Assembly (NCBI GenBank): GCA_037138755.1
Contig: JBAXHT010000001.1
Span: 1,211,805 to 1,275,804, forward strand
Source: Armatimonadota bacterium
GTDB taxonomy: Bacteria > Armatimonadota > Fimbriimonadia > Fimbriimonadales > Fimbriimonadaceae
Direction: 5' to 3'
DNA length: 64,000 bases
Below the pieces are notes generated by a model that was not told the DNA's origin, searched no databases, and saw only the letters and a program-made list of their open reading frames with translations. This document shows, one piece after another, positions 51,712-61,227 of this stretch (positions are counted from its first letter, which is position 1; each line of letters begins with the position of its first letter). The translations under genes and the position numbers were made by a program.

Positions 51712-53937
51712 ATGCGATTCGGATTTTTGCCCGTGTTTCTCCTGCCAACGGTTGCAGTGGCGGGAGAAATTCAGTTTAGTGAGGGCGTTGCTCGCCCGAT
51801 TAACTCCAACCCTCGTACGGTTCTACGAGTCGATTCCGTTGAAGCAGATCTGATTGCCGGGCGGCTGGACACCTCTTCCTGGAAGCCAGTTGCCGCTGGC
51901 CAAAACGGGGTGTTTTCAGGGCAACCGTTTGGATCAGGCTACGCGCTTTTCAAGATTGAGTCTGATTCCGAGAAGTTTATGCTTCTTGAGGCTAAAGGCA
52001 ACGGGGTCGTTTATGCAAACGGCGTTCCCAGGGCGGGAGATGTCTATTCGTTCGGCTACCTATCTCTCCCTGTGAAGCTGAAAAAGGGGACGAACGAGTT
52101 TCTGTTTACGGTCGCGCGAGGTTCCTTTTCGGCCAAGCTCGTCGATCCTTCGGTGCCGGTTTCGCTTGATGCTCGAGATGCGACGCTTCCCGACATTGTT
52201 CGAGGCGAGAAAGAGACTCTCTTAGGAGCTTTGGTGGTGAGGAATGCGACAGGCGAAGACCTCGGGGATCTGGTTCTGGAAGCGAATGGCTCCAAACGTT
52301 CTGTGGGCTCCGTGATGGCGGAATCCAGCCGCAAAGTATGGTTTTCCTTCAAACCCAACTCGACCGGTGACTACACGATCAAGCTCCTACGCAAAGGAAA
52401 GTTGCTTGACCAAACTAAGCTCAAACTCCGACTAAGAGAAGCGAATCAAGTTCACAAACGAACGTTTTTAAGCAGGATTGATGACAGCGTTCAGTACTAC
52501 GCTGTTAACCCAGCCCAATCTGGCCCCGCGGGGCGGGCAATGGCCCTTTCGCTCCATGGAGCGAGTGTTGAGGCTCTCGGTCAGTGCGAGGCTTATGGAC
52601 CGAAGCAGAACTTCACGGTGGTTTGCCCGACGAATCGTCGGCCATTCGGTTTTGACTGGGAGGATGTGGGGCGGCTCGATGCGCTTGAAGTCCTCGAACA
52701 AGCACAAGCAAGGTTCAAACCCGACCCACAGCAGATGTACCTGACCGGACACTCGATGGGTGGGCACGGCACTTGGAACATCGGTGCCCTATTCCCGGAT
52801 CGCTTTGCGGCGATTGCTCCCTGTGCAGGCTGGATCAGCTTTAATACATACGCAGGCGGAGCAACCTACCCAGATTCTCCCATCGGAGACATGTTCCGAC
52901 GCGCAGGACTGTCGAGCGACACCCTTGCAATGAAATCAAACTTGCTGAGTAAGCCAATCTTCATCAACCATGGAGACGCCGACGATAATGTCCCGGTGAC
53001 TGAGGCGAGGCGTATGCGCCAAGAGCTTGCGGAGAACAAACAACTCCAATGGTACGAAGAGAAAGGTGGTGGCCACTGGTACGACTCTGATCCTGAGCCG
53101 GGAGCAAGTGTTGAGGATTTCGCGCCGATTTTCAGTCTATTCGCCCAGGCTAGAATTCCAGCAGCGAATTCGGTCCGCTCGATCAACTTCACCACTCCCA
53201 ATCCGTACATTTCTTCTCGGTGCCACTGGCTTATGGTGAACTCGCAGGAGAACATTGGCTCGGCTTCCAATGTACAAGCCTTGAGCTACCCGGGGCTGAG
53301 GAAGTTCGTGGTTGACTCAACCAATATTGCTAGCCTTAGCTTGGATGCCAGCGTTCTGCTCGGCACCGGTCCTGTCGAAGTTGTATGGAATGGGAAGACG
53401 TTGAAGCATGAACCCATCAATAACATGATCAAACTGGGCGTAGATGCTCAGATCGGAAAGGGATTCAAGGCAAGCTTGGATAACCGCGTCGTCCTGGTTT
53501 ACGGCACGAAAGGCACTCAGTCCGAGAACGCCTGGATTCGAAACAAGGCTCGCTTCGACGCCGAGCAGTTCTGGTACCGAGGAAACTCCGGTGTTAGCGT
53601 CATGTCCGACTCCGAGTACGCAAAATCGGGAACGGGAAGAAATGCGCTTTGCTATTCGATTGGCAAGGGCAACAGCGTCTTTAACTCAGCTATCGACTTG
53701 CCGGAGCGCTCTGCGGATTCGCTCTTGCTGAGAAGAGTTGACGAGGGCGGAACCTCGGTCAGCTTCTTCCATGCCTCGAACTTGCAAGCAGCGCGGCTGA
53801 GCGAGCGAATCCCGTTGTTCAGCGCAGGTGTTGCGATCCCGGATATCCTCGTCATCAATCCAAGCATGCTGAAGGACGGAATCAAGGGAGTCGAAGCAAT
53901 CGGCTTCACAGCTAAGGACTTGATTTGGAGCAAGTGA
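51712..53937 (+). CDS. Large secreted prolyl-oligopeptidase-type hydrolase
   Basis: 741 residues with a signal peptide (MRFGFLPVFLLPTVAVAGE). The N-terminal ~250 residues are beta-rich. The alpha/beta-hydrolase part carries MALSLHGASVEALGQ, MYLTGHSMGGHGTWNIGALFP (catalytic Ser), FINHGDADDNVP (Asp) and EEKGGGHWYD (His). This is the arrangement of putative esterases/peptidases of the S9 or PHB-depolymerase-like class that often have large accessory domains. The C-terminal ~200 residues have no recognised fold. Substrate unknown. Confidence 0.85.
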   Translation: MRFGFLPVFLLPTVAVAGEIQFSEGVARPINSNPRTVLRVDSVEADLIAGRLDTSSWKPVAAGQNGVFSGQPFGSGYALFKIESDSEKFMLLEAKGNGVVYANGVPRAGDVYSFGYLSLPVKLKKGTNEFLFTVARGSFSAKLVDPSVPVSLDARDATLPDIVRGEKETLLGALVVRNATGEDLGDLVLEANGSKRSVGSVMAESSRKVWFSFKPNSTGDYTIKLLRKGKLLDQTKLKLRLREANQVHKRTFLSRIDDSVQYYAVNPAQSGPAGRAMALSLHGASVEALGQCEAYGPKQNFTVVCPTNRRPFGFDWEDVGRLDALEVLEQAQARFKPDPQQMYLTGHSMGGHGTWNIGALFPDRFAAIAPCAGWISFNTYAGGATYPDSPIGDMFRRAGLSSDTLAMKSNLLSKPIFINHGDADDNVPVTEARRMRQELAENKQLQWYEEKGGGHWYDSDPEPGASVEDFAPIFSLFAQARIPAANSVRSINFTTPNPYISSRCHWLMVNSQENIGSASNVQALSYPGLRKFVVDSTNIASLSLDASVLLGTGPVEVVWNGKTLKHEPINNMIKLGVDAQIGKGFKASLDNRVVLVYGTKGTQSENAWIRNKARFDAEQFWYRGNSGVSVMSDSEYAKSGTGRNALCYSIGKGNSVFNSAIDLPERSADSLLLRRVDEGGTSVSFFHASNLQAARLSERIPLFSAGVAIPDILVINPSMLKDGIKGVEAIGFTAKDLIWSK

Positions 53938-54638
53938 AGACCTACCGGGCGACTCATAAACCTGGCATCGAAACGCTGGATGGGCGACTGGACAAGCTGC
54001 CCTGGATGGCGTGTGACTGGTCAGACGACTTTGTCGATATTGAAGGAGACATCAAACCAAATCCTCGCCACCGAACGCGCATGAAGATGTTCTGGGCCGA
54101 AGATGGCCTGTATATCGGAGCCGAGATGGAGGAGCCGCACCTCTGGGCGACCCTCACCGAGCACGACTCAGTGATCTTTCACGATAACGACTTCGAGGTA
54201 TTTCTCGATCCTGATAACGACGGGCTTGCCTACGCCGAACTCGAGATCAACGCACTGAACACGACTTGGGATCTCCTACTTATCCGACCATACCGTGAAC
54301 AGGGCCGAGGTGTGGATGGTTGGGAGATTCAAGGTCTCAGGACGGCAGTTCACCTGAAAGGCACACTGAACAACCCCAATGTTGCTGACCAAGGTTGGAG
54401 TCTAGAAATTCACATTCCATGGCACGCGCTCTGGGAAATCTCGAAGAGCGATGTGCCACCGAACGCCGGAGACAAATGGAAAATCAACTTTTCACGAGTG
54501 CAATGGCACCTGGATGTTGTCGATGGAAAATATCAAAAACGCCCCGGGCTTCCAGAGGACAACTGGGTATGGTCTCCCCAGGGCGTGATCGATATGCACC
54601 AGCCCGAACGATGGGGCTGGGTTGAATTCGTGGACTAA
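53925..54638 (+). CDS. CBM9-like carbohydrate-binding protein
   Basis: 237 residues from the TTG at 53925 (AAGG 7 nt upstream; a GTG at 53934 is the alternative). LDGRLDKLPWMACDWSDDFVDIEG, TRMKMFWAEDGLYIGAEMEEPHLWATLTEHDSVIFHDNDFEVFLDPD and WSLEIHIPWHALWE are the blocks of the family-9-like DOMON/CBM9 domain, which fills the whole protein. There is no signal peptide. The start overlaps the hydrolase gene, so they are co-translated. Binding to sugars or sugar-like ligands is the family role; the actual ligand is not known. Confidence 0.88.
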   Translation: MEQVKTYRATHKPGIETLDGRLDKLPWMACDWSDDFVDIEGDIKPNPRHRTRMKMFWAEDGLYIGAEMEEPHLWATLTEHDSVIFHDNDFEVFLDPDNDGLAYAELEINALNTTWDLLLIRPYREQGRGVDGWEIQGLRTAVHLKGTLNNPNVADQGWSLEIHIPWHALWEISKSDVPPNAGDKWKINFSRVQWHLDVVDGKYQKRPGLPEDNWVWSPQGVIDMHQPERWGWVEFVD

Positions 54639-55384
54639 AACATCACGGACTCGAGACCGACAACGAACCCGTTCATTTCCATCACCTTCTCACAAGCCAG
54701 GCAGATCCCTGATTCAAAAGAAGACCGGTCCAACGAATCGTGTCGAATTGTGAGAACCTCGCCTTGCCCGCCGAAGAGCACCTCTTGGTGAGCCAGCATT
54801 CCTCTAAGACGAACCGAGTGGACAGGTACTTCATTGACCGATGCACCGCGGGCACCCTCTGCCTTCAGAAGTGGATTAGGCAGGGCTAGCGGCGCGGAAA
54901 GACGAGATTCTTGTATGATTTGCGCCGTCCTCATCGCGGTTCCGCTCGGCGCATCCACCTTTTTCTCATGGTGAAGCTCGATGATTTCCGCGTCTGGGAG
55001 CCATTCCGCTGCAAGGCCCGCGAAGTGCATCATCAGCACTGCTCCGACGGCAAAGTTTGGTACGAGAAAGGCAGCGGAGCCCTCGACGGCCCCAGAAATC
55101 TGCTTTAGCTCAGAGTCTGGCAGCCCAGTTGCTCCGATCACGACGCGAATCCCTTTCCCCAAGGCCATCAGGCTGTGGCCGCCCGCGGTTCGTCCGGTTG
55201 TAAGTTCCAATAGAACATCTGGCTTGGTTTGATCTAGACACGACTCCAAATCAGTTTCGACTCCTTCTGCTGTCACGCGGCCGACTCGCCCAACCACTTC
55301 AAACCGAGGGTCAGTCGCCAGGCAACGAGAACCCACTGTTCCCATTCGACCCGAAGCACCAATAATCACAACTTTGATCGGCAT
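54635..55384 (-). CDS. dapB: 4-hydroxy-tetrahydrodipicolinate reductase
   Basis: 249 residues. The N-terminal nucleotide-binding motif IIGASGRMGT, the substrate-binding loop IELHHEKKVDAPSGTA (about residues 142-157, with the catalytic His pair and Lys) and PNFAVGAVLMM identify DapB. It reduces the cyclised product of DapA in the lysine and meso-diaminopimelate pathway, needed for peptidoglycan. It is not next to other dap genes. Its 3' end overlaps the convergent CBM9 gene by 4 bp. Confidence 0.93.
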   Translation of the reverse strand: MPIKVVIIGASGRMGTVGSRCLATDPRFEVVGRVGRVTAEGVETDLESCLDQTKPDVLLELTTGRTAGGHSLMALGKGIRVVIGATGLPDSELKQISGAVEGSAAFLVPNFAVGAVLMMHFAGLAAEWLPDAEIIELHHEKKVDAPSGTAMRTAQIIQESRLSAPLALPNPLLKAEGARGASVNEVPVHSVRLRGMLAHQEVLFGGQGEVLTIRHDSLDRSSFESGICLACEKVMEMNGFVVGLESVMF

Positions 55385-55466
55385 AAGACCGATTCAACAT
55401 ACCTTTTTGAGCCGCAAAGTGATAACATCCACGAAGCTAGCGGACGGGCTGGTGACAAGGTAGTCA

Positions 55467-56798
55467 ATGGGTTCCAACAATTTTTCTCGACGCGATTTCA
55501 TGAAGGCGACCTCCGCAACCGCGGTCGGTCTCGGACTTGGTCTCGGCGGTGCTATCGTAGAAGCTGCTCCAGCTAAGAAGCGGTCCAAATCCGCAAACGA
55601 AAAAGTCGTGTTTGGTTTGATCGGGTGCGGCGGCATGGGCGCGAGCAACATGCGGACGTTTATGGGCTATGAGGATGTCGAGATCGGTGCTCTGTGCGAT
55701 GTTGACAAAAATCGTATGCCGAACGACATCGCGGATGTCACCAAGAAATACGGTCGGGAGCCCAAGATTTATGACGACTATCGCAAGATGCTCGAGAACA
55801 AGGACATCAATGCGATTATTGTTGGATCACCGGACCACTGGCACGCTCTCAACTTGATCCACGCTTGCGAGGCGGGTAAGGACGTTTATTGCGAGAAGCC
55901 GATTAGTCACAACATTGTTGAGGCGAAGGCGATGGTCGGGGCAAAGCGACATTTTAAGAGAGTCGTGCAGGTCGGCACCTGGCAGAGGAGCACCAAGGAG
56001 TTTCACAACGCGATCGAGTACATCCGCGCGGGCAAGCTTGGAAAGATCGTCCACTGCCGAGCATGGATCTCGGACGGAACTCGACTTGGCAAGAAGCAAC
56101 CGATTCCTGTTCCGGACGGTTTCAACTACGATATGTGGGTTGGGCCAGCGGCAATGCGACCTTACCAGGATAACATCACTCACTGGAATTGGCGCTGGAT
56201 GATGAACACCGGTGGCGGATTGACCACAGACTGGGGCGTTCATATGATGGATATCGCTTTGCTCGGCATGAGCAAGGGACTAGACCTTCCGATGCCGAAT
56301 CGTGTGATGTCGAGCGGAGGTCTTTGGACGATTAAGGATGACGACCGCGATGCTCCAGACACGATCGAATCGATTCTCAACTTCGGTGATCCAGAATTTG
56401 CCATGACCTGGTCGGTTCTTCGCGACCACCCAGGAAAGCCCGGACACTGCACGGAGTTCGTGTCTGCCGACGGTCGGACTCTCCGCGCCTGGCGCGGCGG
56501 TTGGGAGATTGTGGACGGAGACGGCAAGCAGCTCCCGAAGGAAAATGCCGATCCACAGGAGTCAGGCCACTGGGAGAACTTCCTGGACTGTGTCAAGTCC
56601 CGACAAGCGCCTCGCGCTGATCTTGACTCGGTAGCTCAGACGACGATCGTCTGTCACTTGGTTAACGCTTCCTTGCAGGCCGGAGAGATGGTCCGTTGGG
56701 ACAAGGCGAAGATGGACATCGTTGGTAAGGCCGGCAGGAACACCGCCGCTTACAGTCGCCAGTATCGCAAGGGCTATAAGTTGCCGATCTACAAATGA
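55467..56798 (+). CDS. Tat-exported Gfo/Idh/MocA-family oxidoreductase
   Basis: 443 residues. A Tat signal (SRRDFMKATSATAVGLGLGLGG) leads to a Rossmann domain with VFGLIGCGGMGASN (about 48-61), DVDKN, GSPDHWHALNLIHACEAGKDVYCEKPISHN (the EKP motif) and the C-terminal beta-sheet domain. Members oxidise sugars, inositols or N-acetylated amino sugars with NAD; the precise substrate cannot be told. Tat-bearing versions are common in Armatimonadota and Planctomycetes. It overlaps the next paralogue by 4 bp. Confidence 0.92.
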   Translation: MGSNNFSRRDFMKATSATAVGLGLGLGGAIVEAAPAKKRSKSANEKVVFGLIGCGGMGASNMRTFMGYEDVEIGALCDVDKNRMPNDIADVTKKYGREPKIYDDYRKMLENKDINAIIVGSPDHWHALNLIHACEAGKDVYCEKPISHNIVEAKAMVGAKRHFKRVVQVGTWQRSTKEFHNAIEYIRAGKLGKIVHCRAWISDGTRLGKKQPIPVPDGFNYDMWVGPAAMRPYQDNITHWNWRWMMNTGGGLTTDWGVHMMDIALLGMSKGLDLPMPNRVMSSGGLWTIKDDDRDAPDTIESILNFGDPEFAMTWSVLRDHPGKPGHCTEFVSADGRTLRAWRGGWEIVDGDGKQLPKENADPQESGHWENFLDCVKSRQAPRADLDSVAQTTIVCHLVNASLQAGEMVRWDKAKMDIVGKAGRNTAAYSRQYRKGYKLPIYK

Positions 56799-58000
56799 GC
56801 GCGAACAACAAAGTCACCATTGGCGTGATCGGAACCGGAATCATGGGTCCGAGCGACATGACGAACTTGCTCAACGTCGAGGACGTCGAGGTCGCGGCTC
56901 TGTGCGATGTTGACGACGCGCAATTGGCTCCGGCTCTGGCTACCGCTGAGAAGCGTCAGTCCAAGATGCCGGACGCGTACAAGGACTACCGAAAGCTCCT
57001 TGAGCGAAAAGACATCGACGCAGTTGTGATTGCGACGCCGGACCACTGGCATGCGATCCAGTTCATCCACTCCGCTCAGGCTGGTAAGGATATCTACATC
57101 GAAAAGCCACTGAGCCACCATATCGTGGAGACTCAGGCGATGGTTAGGGCGCATCGACGTTACAAGCGGGTCGTTCAGGTTGGTACTTGGCAGCGGAGTA
57201 CCGGAGAGTTCGTTCAGGCGATTGAACTGGTCCGTGGCGGAACGCTTGGCAAAGTCGTTCACATTCGCACTTGGACAACCGACTCTCGGAACGTTGGTCG
57301 AAAGCCAATTACCGAGCCGCCGAAGGGGCTCGACTACGACGCTTGGCTCGGCCCGGCCCAGCCTCAGCCGTACCAATCGAATGTCGTCCATTGGGGATGG
57401 CGGATGCGGAAGAACACCGGTGGTGCGAGAACCACTGATTGGGGCGTTCACATGATCGACATAGCTTTGCTGGCGATGTCGAAGGACCAAGACATCGTGA
57501 TGCCTCACAAGGTTGTGGCTAGCGGCGGTAAGTGGTCGGCCGTGAATGATGATCGAGACGCCCCCGATAGTATCGACGCGATCATGACATTTCCTGAGCA
57601 TGAGTTTGCGATGACTTGGTCGGTCTTGCGCGATCACCCTGGTAAGCCGGAACATGGCATCGAATGGGTCTTTGCCGATGGCAAGACTCTTCGAGCTTGG
57701 CGAGGCGGAATCAAGCTACTTGACCCGGACGGGAAGGACCTTGGAGTGAAGAAGGAGCCTTACGGAGAGACCGGGCACTGGCAGAACTTTGTGGATTGCA
57801 TCAAGTCGAAAGAGCTTCCGAGGTCTTCGCTCGAGTCGATGGCTCGGACGACGGATGTTTGTCACCTGGCAAACGTTGCGGTTTACTCAGGCGAGCAGAT
57901 CGTTTGGGACAGCAAGAAGATGGACATCGTTGGCAAAGAAGGGAAGGACACCTGGGCTTATCGGCGCCCTTATCGCAAGGGGTATTCGCTTCCTTCATAG
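56795..58000 (+). CDS. Cytoplasmic Gfo/Idh/MocA-family oxidoreductase
   Basis: 401 residues, a close paralogue of the preceding gene (shared blocks such as PDHWHA, CEKP/IEKPLSHH, VVQVGTWQRST, DWGVHMIDIALLAMSK and MTWSVLRDHPGKP) but without a Tat signal. NAD-binding motif IGVIGTGIMGPSD. The ATGA overlap shows translational coupling. The pair probably acts on related substrates in two compartments, or one has been retained by duplication. Confidence 0.92.
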   Translation: MSANNKVTIGVIGTGIMGPSDMTNLLNVEDVEVAALCDVDDAQLAPALATAEKRQSKMPDAYKDYRKLLERKDIDAVVIATPDHWHAIQFIHSAQAGKDIYIEKPLSHHIVETQAMVRAHRRYKRVVQVGTWQRSTGEFVQAIELVRGGTLGKVVHIRTWTTDSRNVGRKPITEPPKGLDYDAWLGPAQPQPYQSNVVHWGWRMRKNTGGARTTDWGVHMIDIALLAMSKDQDIVMPHKVVASGGKWSAVNDDRDAPDSIDAIMTFPEHEFAMTWSVLRDHPGKPEHGIEWVFADGKTLRAWRGGIKLLDPDGKDLGVKKEPYGETGHWQNFVDCIKSKELPRSSLESMARTTDVCHLANVAVYSGEQIVWDSKKMDIVGKEGKDTWAYRRPYRKGYSLPS

Positions 58001-58056
58001 TCGGAAAATTGAAGGCCGGAGTTGGGACGACTCTCAGCTTCGACCAGCTTAAACCT

Positions 58057-59217
58057 CTAAAACAGCACAGCTCGTTCTCTCGTTCGCACATTCACTGCCA
58101 GACCTACCAGCGACATACAGAGCCAAATGGCTGTGCCGCCTTTGCTTAGGAACGGGCACCAGAGACCAACGACGGGGAAGATTTTGAGCACCATTCCGAC
58201 GTTCACAAAGAAGTGGAACGCGAAAACGGTCAGGATTCCGGCCAGAACCATTTGGTAGTAAAAGTCGGATGCGGCGAGCATGCCGAGCCATAGCCGATAG
58301 AAGAGAAGGGCGAACAGCCCGAGTAGCGCAACGCTTCCGAGAAGTCCAAACTCCTCGCTGAACACGGTGAAGATGAAGTCAGTCTCTTGCTCAGGAACGT
58401 TGAGCTTTTGGGTTCCTTTCAGGAAGCCGGTGCCGGCAAGGCCGCCGTTCGCGATTGCGTAAAACCCTTGTTGGACTTGGTAGTCATCGCCTTTAACAAC
58501 TCCCCGCTTCTTCTCGTCCGCGGTCTTTGTGCCTCCTTGAATCAACGCAAGGACGCGCTCTTCCTGATAGGGTTTAAGGACGGCTTTCCTCACTGGAGTG
58601 ACGAAGAGGACTAGACCCGCGAGAGCGACAACGACTCCAACGACGAGAGCAAGGAATTTTGGCGGCACGCCAGCGACCAATGAGAGAGCCACCCAAACGG
58701 CCACGAGCAAGAGGGACGCGCCTAGGTGAGGTTGGATGAAGACAAAGACGATTGGAACAGCCATGTGCAACAGGCCGATCGCAAATGTGCTGAACTCCTT
58801 CATTCGCTCCTGCCTAGACGCATAAAATGCCGCTAGCGTAATTACCAGCAGGATCTTCGCCATCTCGCTAGGTTGAAGCTGAATCGGACCAACTTTGACC
58901 CATCGCTCTGCACCGTTAACGGTTTTTCCCATGAACTTAACCGCAACGAGCGCGAGCAGGTTTAGCCCGTATACGAGCGGCATTATCTTCGCCCAAACTC
59001 TTGGGTGGATGAAGGCAAAGATGCTCAGTGGAACGACTCCAACCCCGATGTTCATCAGTTGATCTTTGAAGAACTTCGTCGTCTCACCGTAGTGTGAACT
59101 ATAAATGACCCCGAGGCCGACCAAGGTAAGCGCTACTGCTGAGACAATCAACCACCAGTCGATCCCCACGCTGGAGGAGCGGCTTTCACTGGTCGGCCGG
59201 AGGGTGATCGAAGCCAT
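58057..59217 (-). CDS. rodA: RodA/FtsW-family peptidoglycan polymerase
   Basis: 386 residues, about ten membrane helices. Family motifs are GKTVNGAERWVKVGPIQLQPSEMAKILLV (about residues 98-126), QQGFYAIANGGLAGTGFLKG, FIFTVFSEEFGLLGS and FPVVGLWCPFLSKGGTA (SEDS signature, usually VPFVSYGG). It polymerises lipid II during side-wall growth, working with a class B PBP. RodA rather than FtsW is chosen by length and lack of an N-terminal extension; the two cannot be told apart with certainty here. The lipoprotein genes behind it are on the same strand, 3 bp away. Confidence 0.88.
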   Translation of the reverse strand: MASITLRPTSESRSSSVGIDWWLIVSAVALTLVGLGVIYSSHYGETTKFFKDQLMNIGVGVVPLSIFAFIHPRVWAKIMPLVYGLNLLALVAVKFMGKTVNGAERWVKVGPIQLQPSEMAKILLVITLAAFYASRQERMKEFSTFAIGLLHMAVPIVFVFIQPHLGASLLLVAVWVALSLVAGVPPKFLALVVGVVVALAGLVLFVTPVRKAVLKPYQEERVLALIQGGTKTADEKKRGVVKGDDYQVQQGFYAIANGGLAGTGFLKGTQKLNVPEQETDFIFTVFSEEFGLLGSVALLGLFALLFYRLWLGMLAASDFYYQMVLAGILTVFAFHFFVNVGMVLKIFPVVGLWCPFLSKGGTAIWLCMSLVGLAVNVRTRERAVLF

Positions 59218-59220
59218 GAA

Positions 59221-59856
59221 CTACTCTTTGGGTTGGCGGATCGAGGTGCCAAATTCGCGCTTGATGATTCCGTAATCCTTCGTGACCCAGAATTTCATTG
59301 TACGAGATCGTGGATTTGGGGTGTCGGTGTAGATCTCCAAATCCACCGTGGTAAGGACCGCGCGAACGGACTTGCCTTGGTACGGGACTTGAGCATCCTC
59401 GGTGGAGATTTTCGCTTCCGCCGGGATCGGCTTAGATGGTGAAATCAGATTTCCCTTCCAAGTCCAGGAATCGCCGGCATACATGGGAACGCGGATGATG
59501 TCAATGGGAGGATCGTAAACTTCGTCACCCGCCTCGCGAACGAGGAGAGCCTTTTCGCCAATCTCGTACTGCTCGCGTTCGATGGTGACATCTTGATCTT
59601 TGATCTCGATTACCCTTGTTTCGCCTTTAGATTCGGTCCCGAGTTTGCTAGGGAGAATCGTCCCGTCGACGCAGAAGGATGTTTCGTTGCCAGGCGGACA
59701 AACTCGTCCGATGTCGGCGACCGAGCCGAGATAGGTTCCTTTCTTCGGCGTATGAATGGAAACCTGGTCGCAACCCCAAATCAATGCCAGTAGGAAGAGG
59801 CTACTTAACCTCTTCCATGACAATTTTATTGGTGGTTTTGCCTTCAATGGAATCAA
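59221..59856 (-). CDS. Lipoprotein, third of a tandem set
   Basis: 211 residues with lipobox LIWGC. The start is uncertain: TTG at 59856 or, better spaced from GGAG, TTG at 59847; both overlap the previous gene. The mature part contains IIRVPMYAGDSWTWKGNLI and ends with KFWVTKDYGIIKREFG, the same plan as the two lipoproteins upstream (a 'P-x-x-x-G-x-x-W-x' strand and a closing 'W-V-x-G-G' strand). It is probably attached to a membrane facing the periplasm. Function unknown. Confidence 0.7.
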   Translation of the reverse strand: MIPLKAKPPIKLSWKRLSSLFLLALIWGCDQVSIHTPKKGTYLGSVADIGRVCPPGNETSFCVDGTILPSKLGTESKGETRVIEIKDQDVTIEREQYEIGEKALLVREAGDEVYDPPIDIIRVPMYAGDSWTWKGNLISPSKPIPAEAKISTEDAQVPYQGKSVRAVLTTVDLEIYTDTPNPRSRTMKFWVTKDYGIIKREFGTSIRQPKE

Positions 59857-60496
59857 TCTCCGTCTTTACGGTCCCACGTCCCTTGACGAGCCAAAGTTTC
59901 GAGTTCAGTTTGAACGACCGTCCGCCTTGGGTTCCGGAAGCACTGACCGTGATGAGCAGCGCGTCCTTGTAGGTAGCAACGGGAGTCTTGACCTCTTGAG
60001 TTCCCACGACCTTATTTGTCCCGGTCATTTGCATGACGCTTTCCTTCGTTGTCTTGATGTCCCAAGTTTTCCCAGGGGTGAGTCCGGCTGGGAGCTCCCA
60101 AGTGGTTTGATCCGAGGTAATGGTGGCGTTGGAGGCAGCGCGGATGCCGCCTTTTTCGACTTTAAATGTTGCGGTGTCGAGGCCGACAAGCTCGTCGGAG
60201 GATTCGAGGTTATACTCTGCAATTCCGTTTTCGACTTTGACGAGCTTAAAGGTCTGAGTTCCGACTTTGTCGGCTTGCCCGGACTGCTTGATCGCCAGCT
60301 TCATCGGCTCGGTGCGACCGAGACCGTAGTAGTCAAACGCATCCGTCTTGAGGTCGGCGGGTACTTCGGGGGTTTGAAGGGCTTTGACTGGCGTATTCGA
60401 CTCGGGCTTGTTGGTGGCCGAGTTGGCAGCAGACGCGGGATCGCCACAGCCAACGACTATGGCGAGAGCAAACGGCAACAGGAAAACTCGATTCAT
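59801..60496 (-). CDS. Lipoprotein, second of a tandem set
   Basis: 231 residues; signal peptide with lipobox AIVVGC (Cys about residue 17). The mature protein has LPAGLTPGKTWDIKTT and LNSKLWLVKGRGTVKTEIDS, matching its neighbours in layout. The first ~35 residues after the lipidated Cys are a low-complexity linker (Asn/Pro/Thr). It starts at the stop of the upstream lipoprotein gene (1-bp overlap). Confidence 0.78.
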   Translation of the reverse strand: MNRVFLLPFALAIVVGCGDPASAANSATNKPESNTPVKALQTPEVPADLKTDAFDYYGLGRTEPMKLAIKQSGQADKVGTQTFKLVKVENGIAEYNLESSDELVGLDTATFKVEKGGIRAASNATITSDQTTWELPAGLTPGKTWDIKTTKESVMQMTGTNKVVGTQEVKTPVATYKDALLITVSASGTQGGRSFKLNSKLWLVKGRGTVKTEIDSIEGKTTNKIVMEEVK

Positions 60497-61224
60497 TACT
60501 TGATAGTGTAGCTCTTAAGGCGTAGCGTGAGCGAGCTTCGTCCGCCCTTGATCTGAACCACCTGTTTGAATCGGGCGAGACCCACGCCAGGGACGAACCA
60601 ACTGTTGTTGCCGACGACGCCTTCCGACTTTGACGTCTTGAAGGTTCCGCTTGACTCAATGAAAAGCCCGCTCATTCTTCCACTATCGGTATCAACTTGC
60701 TGCATATCGTGAGTCGAGAACTTGTAATCCATAGTGCCGGTCTCTCCGAGCGGCGTTATTCCCGTGCCCTTGTAGCTGGTGACCTCGTCCATCTTGATTG
60801 GGAACCTGACGATGGTTTGTTTTGGAGAAAAAGTGATTGGGGTTTTGCCAACGCTGATCTGGTGAACTCCGGTCGAGTCAGTCTCCCACACCTGCTCGTC
60901 CTTTTCTTTGCCTTCTTCGGTCATGGTAAGCACACCACGAGTCACGCCCGTGGCAGGATTGGAGACCGACTTCACTTCGTATCCAATCTCAACCGTTCCG
61001 CTCTCCGCAGGTTTGCCTTCGAGTTCGCGAGTGATTTCGAGCGCATAGGTCCACTTGTTTCCCACCTTTAGCGGATAGATCTGCTCAGGGGTGACTTTGT
61101 CGGCGACTTCGACCTTAGCCTCCTTGACAGGGACGGGCTTGTATTCGCCCTTTCCGCACCCAGTTGCTATGAGAGCGAGTGTTCCAACGGCTAGCTTCAA
61201 TTTGTAATTCAATAGAATCTCCAA
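60496..61224 (-). CDS. Lipoprotein, first of a tandem set
   Basis: 242 residues; lipobox LIATGC at about residue 23. QIYPLKVGNKWTYALEI and WFVPGVGLARFKQVVQIKG are the phrases typical of small Armatimonadota and other bacterial lipoproteins annotated only as hypothetical, where PLxxGNxWxY opens and VGxxR/K closes a beta-sandwich. Three such genes stand in a row, so duplication and divergence is likely. It lies 3 bp after the gene at 61228. Confidence 0.8.
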   Translation of the reverse strand: MEILLNYKLKLAVGTLALIATGCGKGEYKPVPVKEAKVEVADKVTPEQIYPLKVGNKWTYALEITRELEGKPAESGTVEIGYEVKSVSNPATGVTRGVLTMTEEGKEKDEQVWETDSTGVHQISVGKTPITFSPKQTIVRFPIKMDEVTSYKGTGITPLGETGTMDYKFSTHDMQQVDTDSGRMSGLFIESSGTFKTSKSEGVVGNNSWFVPGVGLARFKQVVQIKGGRSSLTLRLKSYTIK

Positions 61225-61227
61225 AAG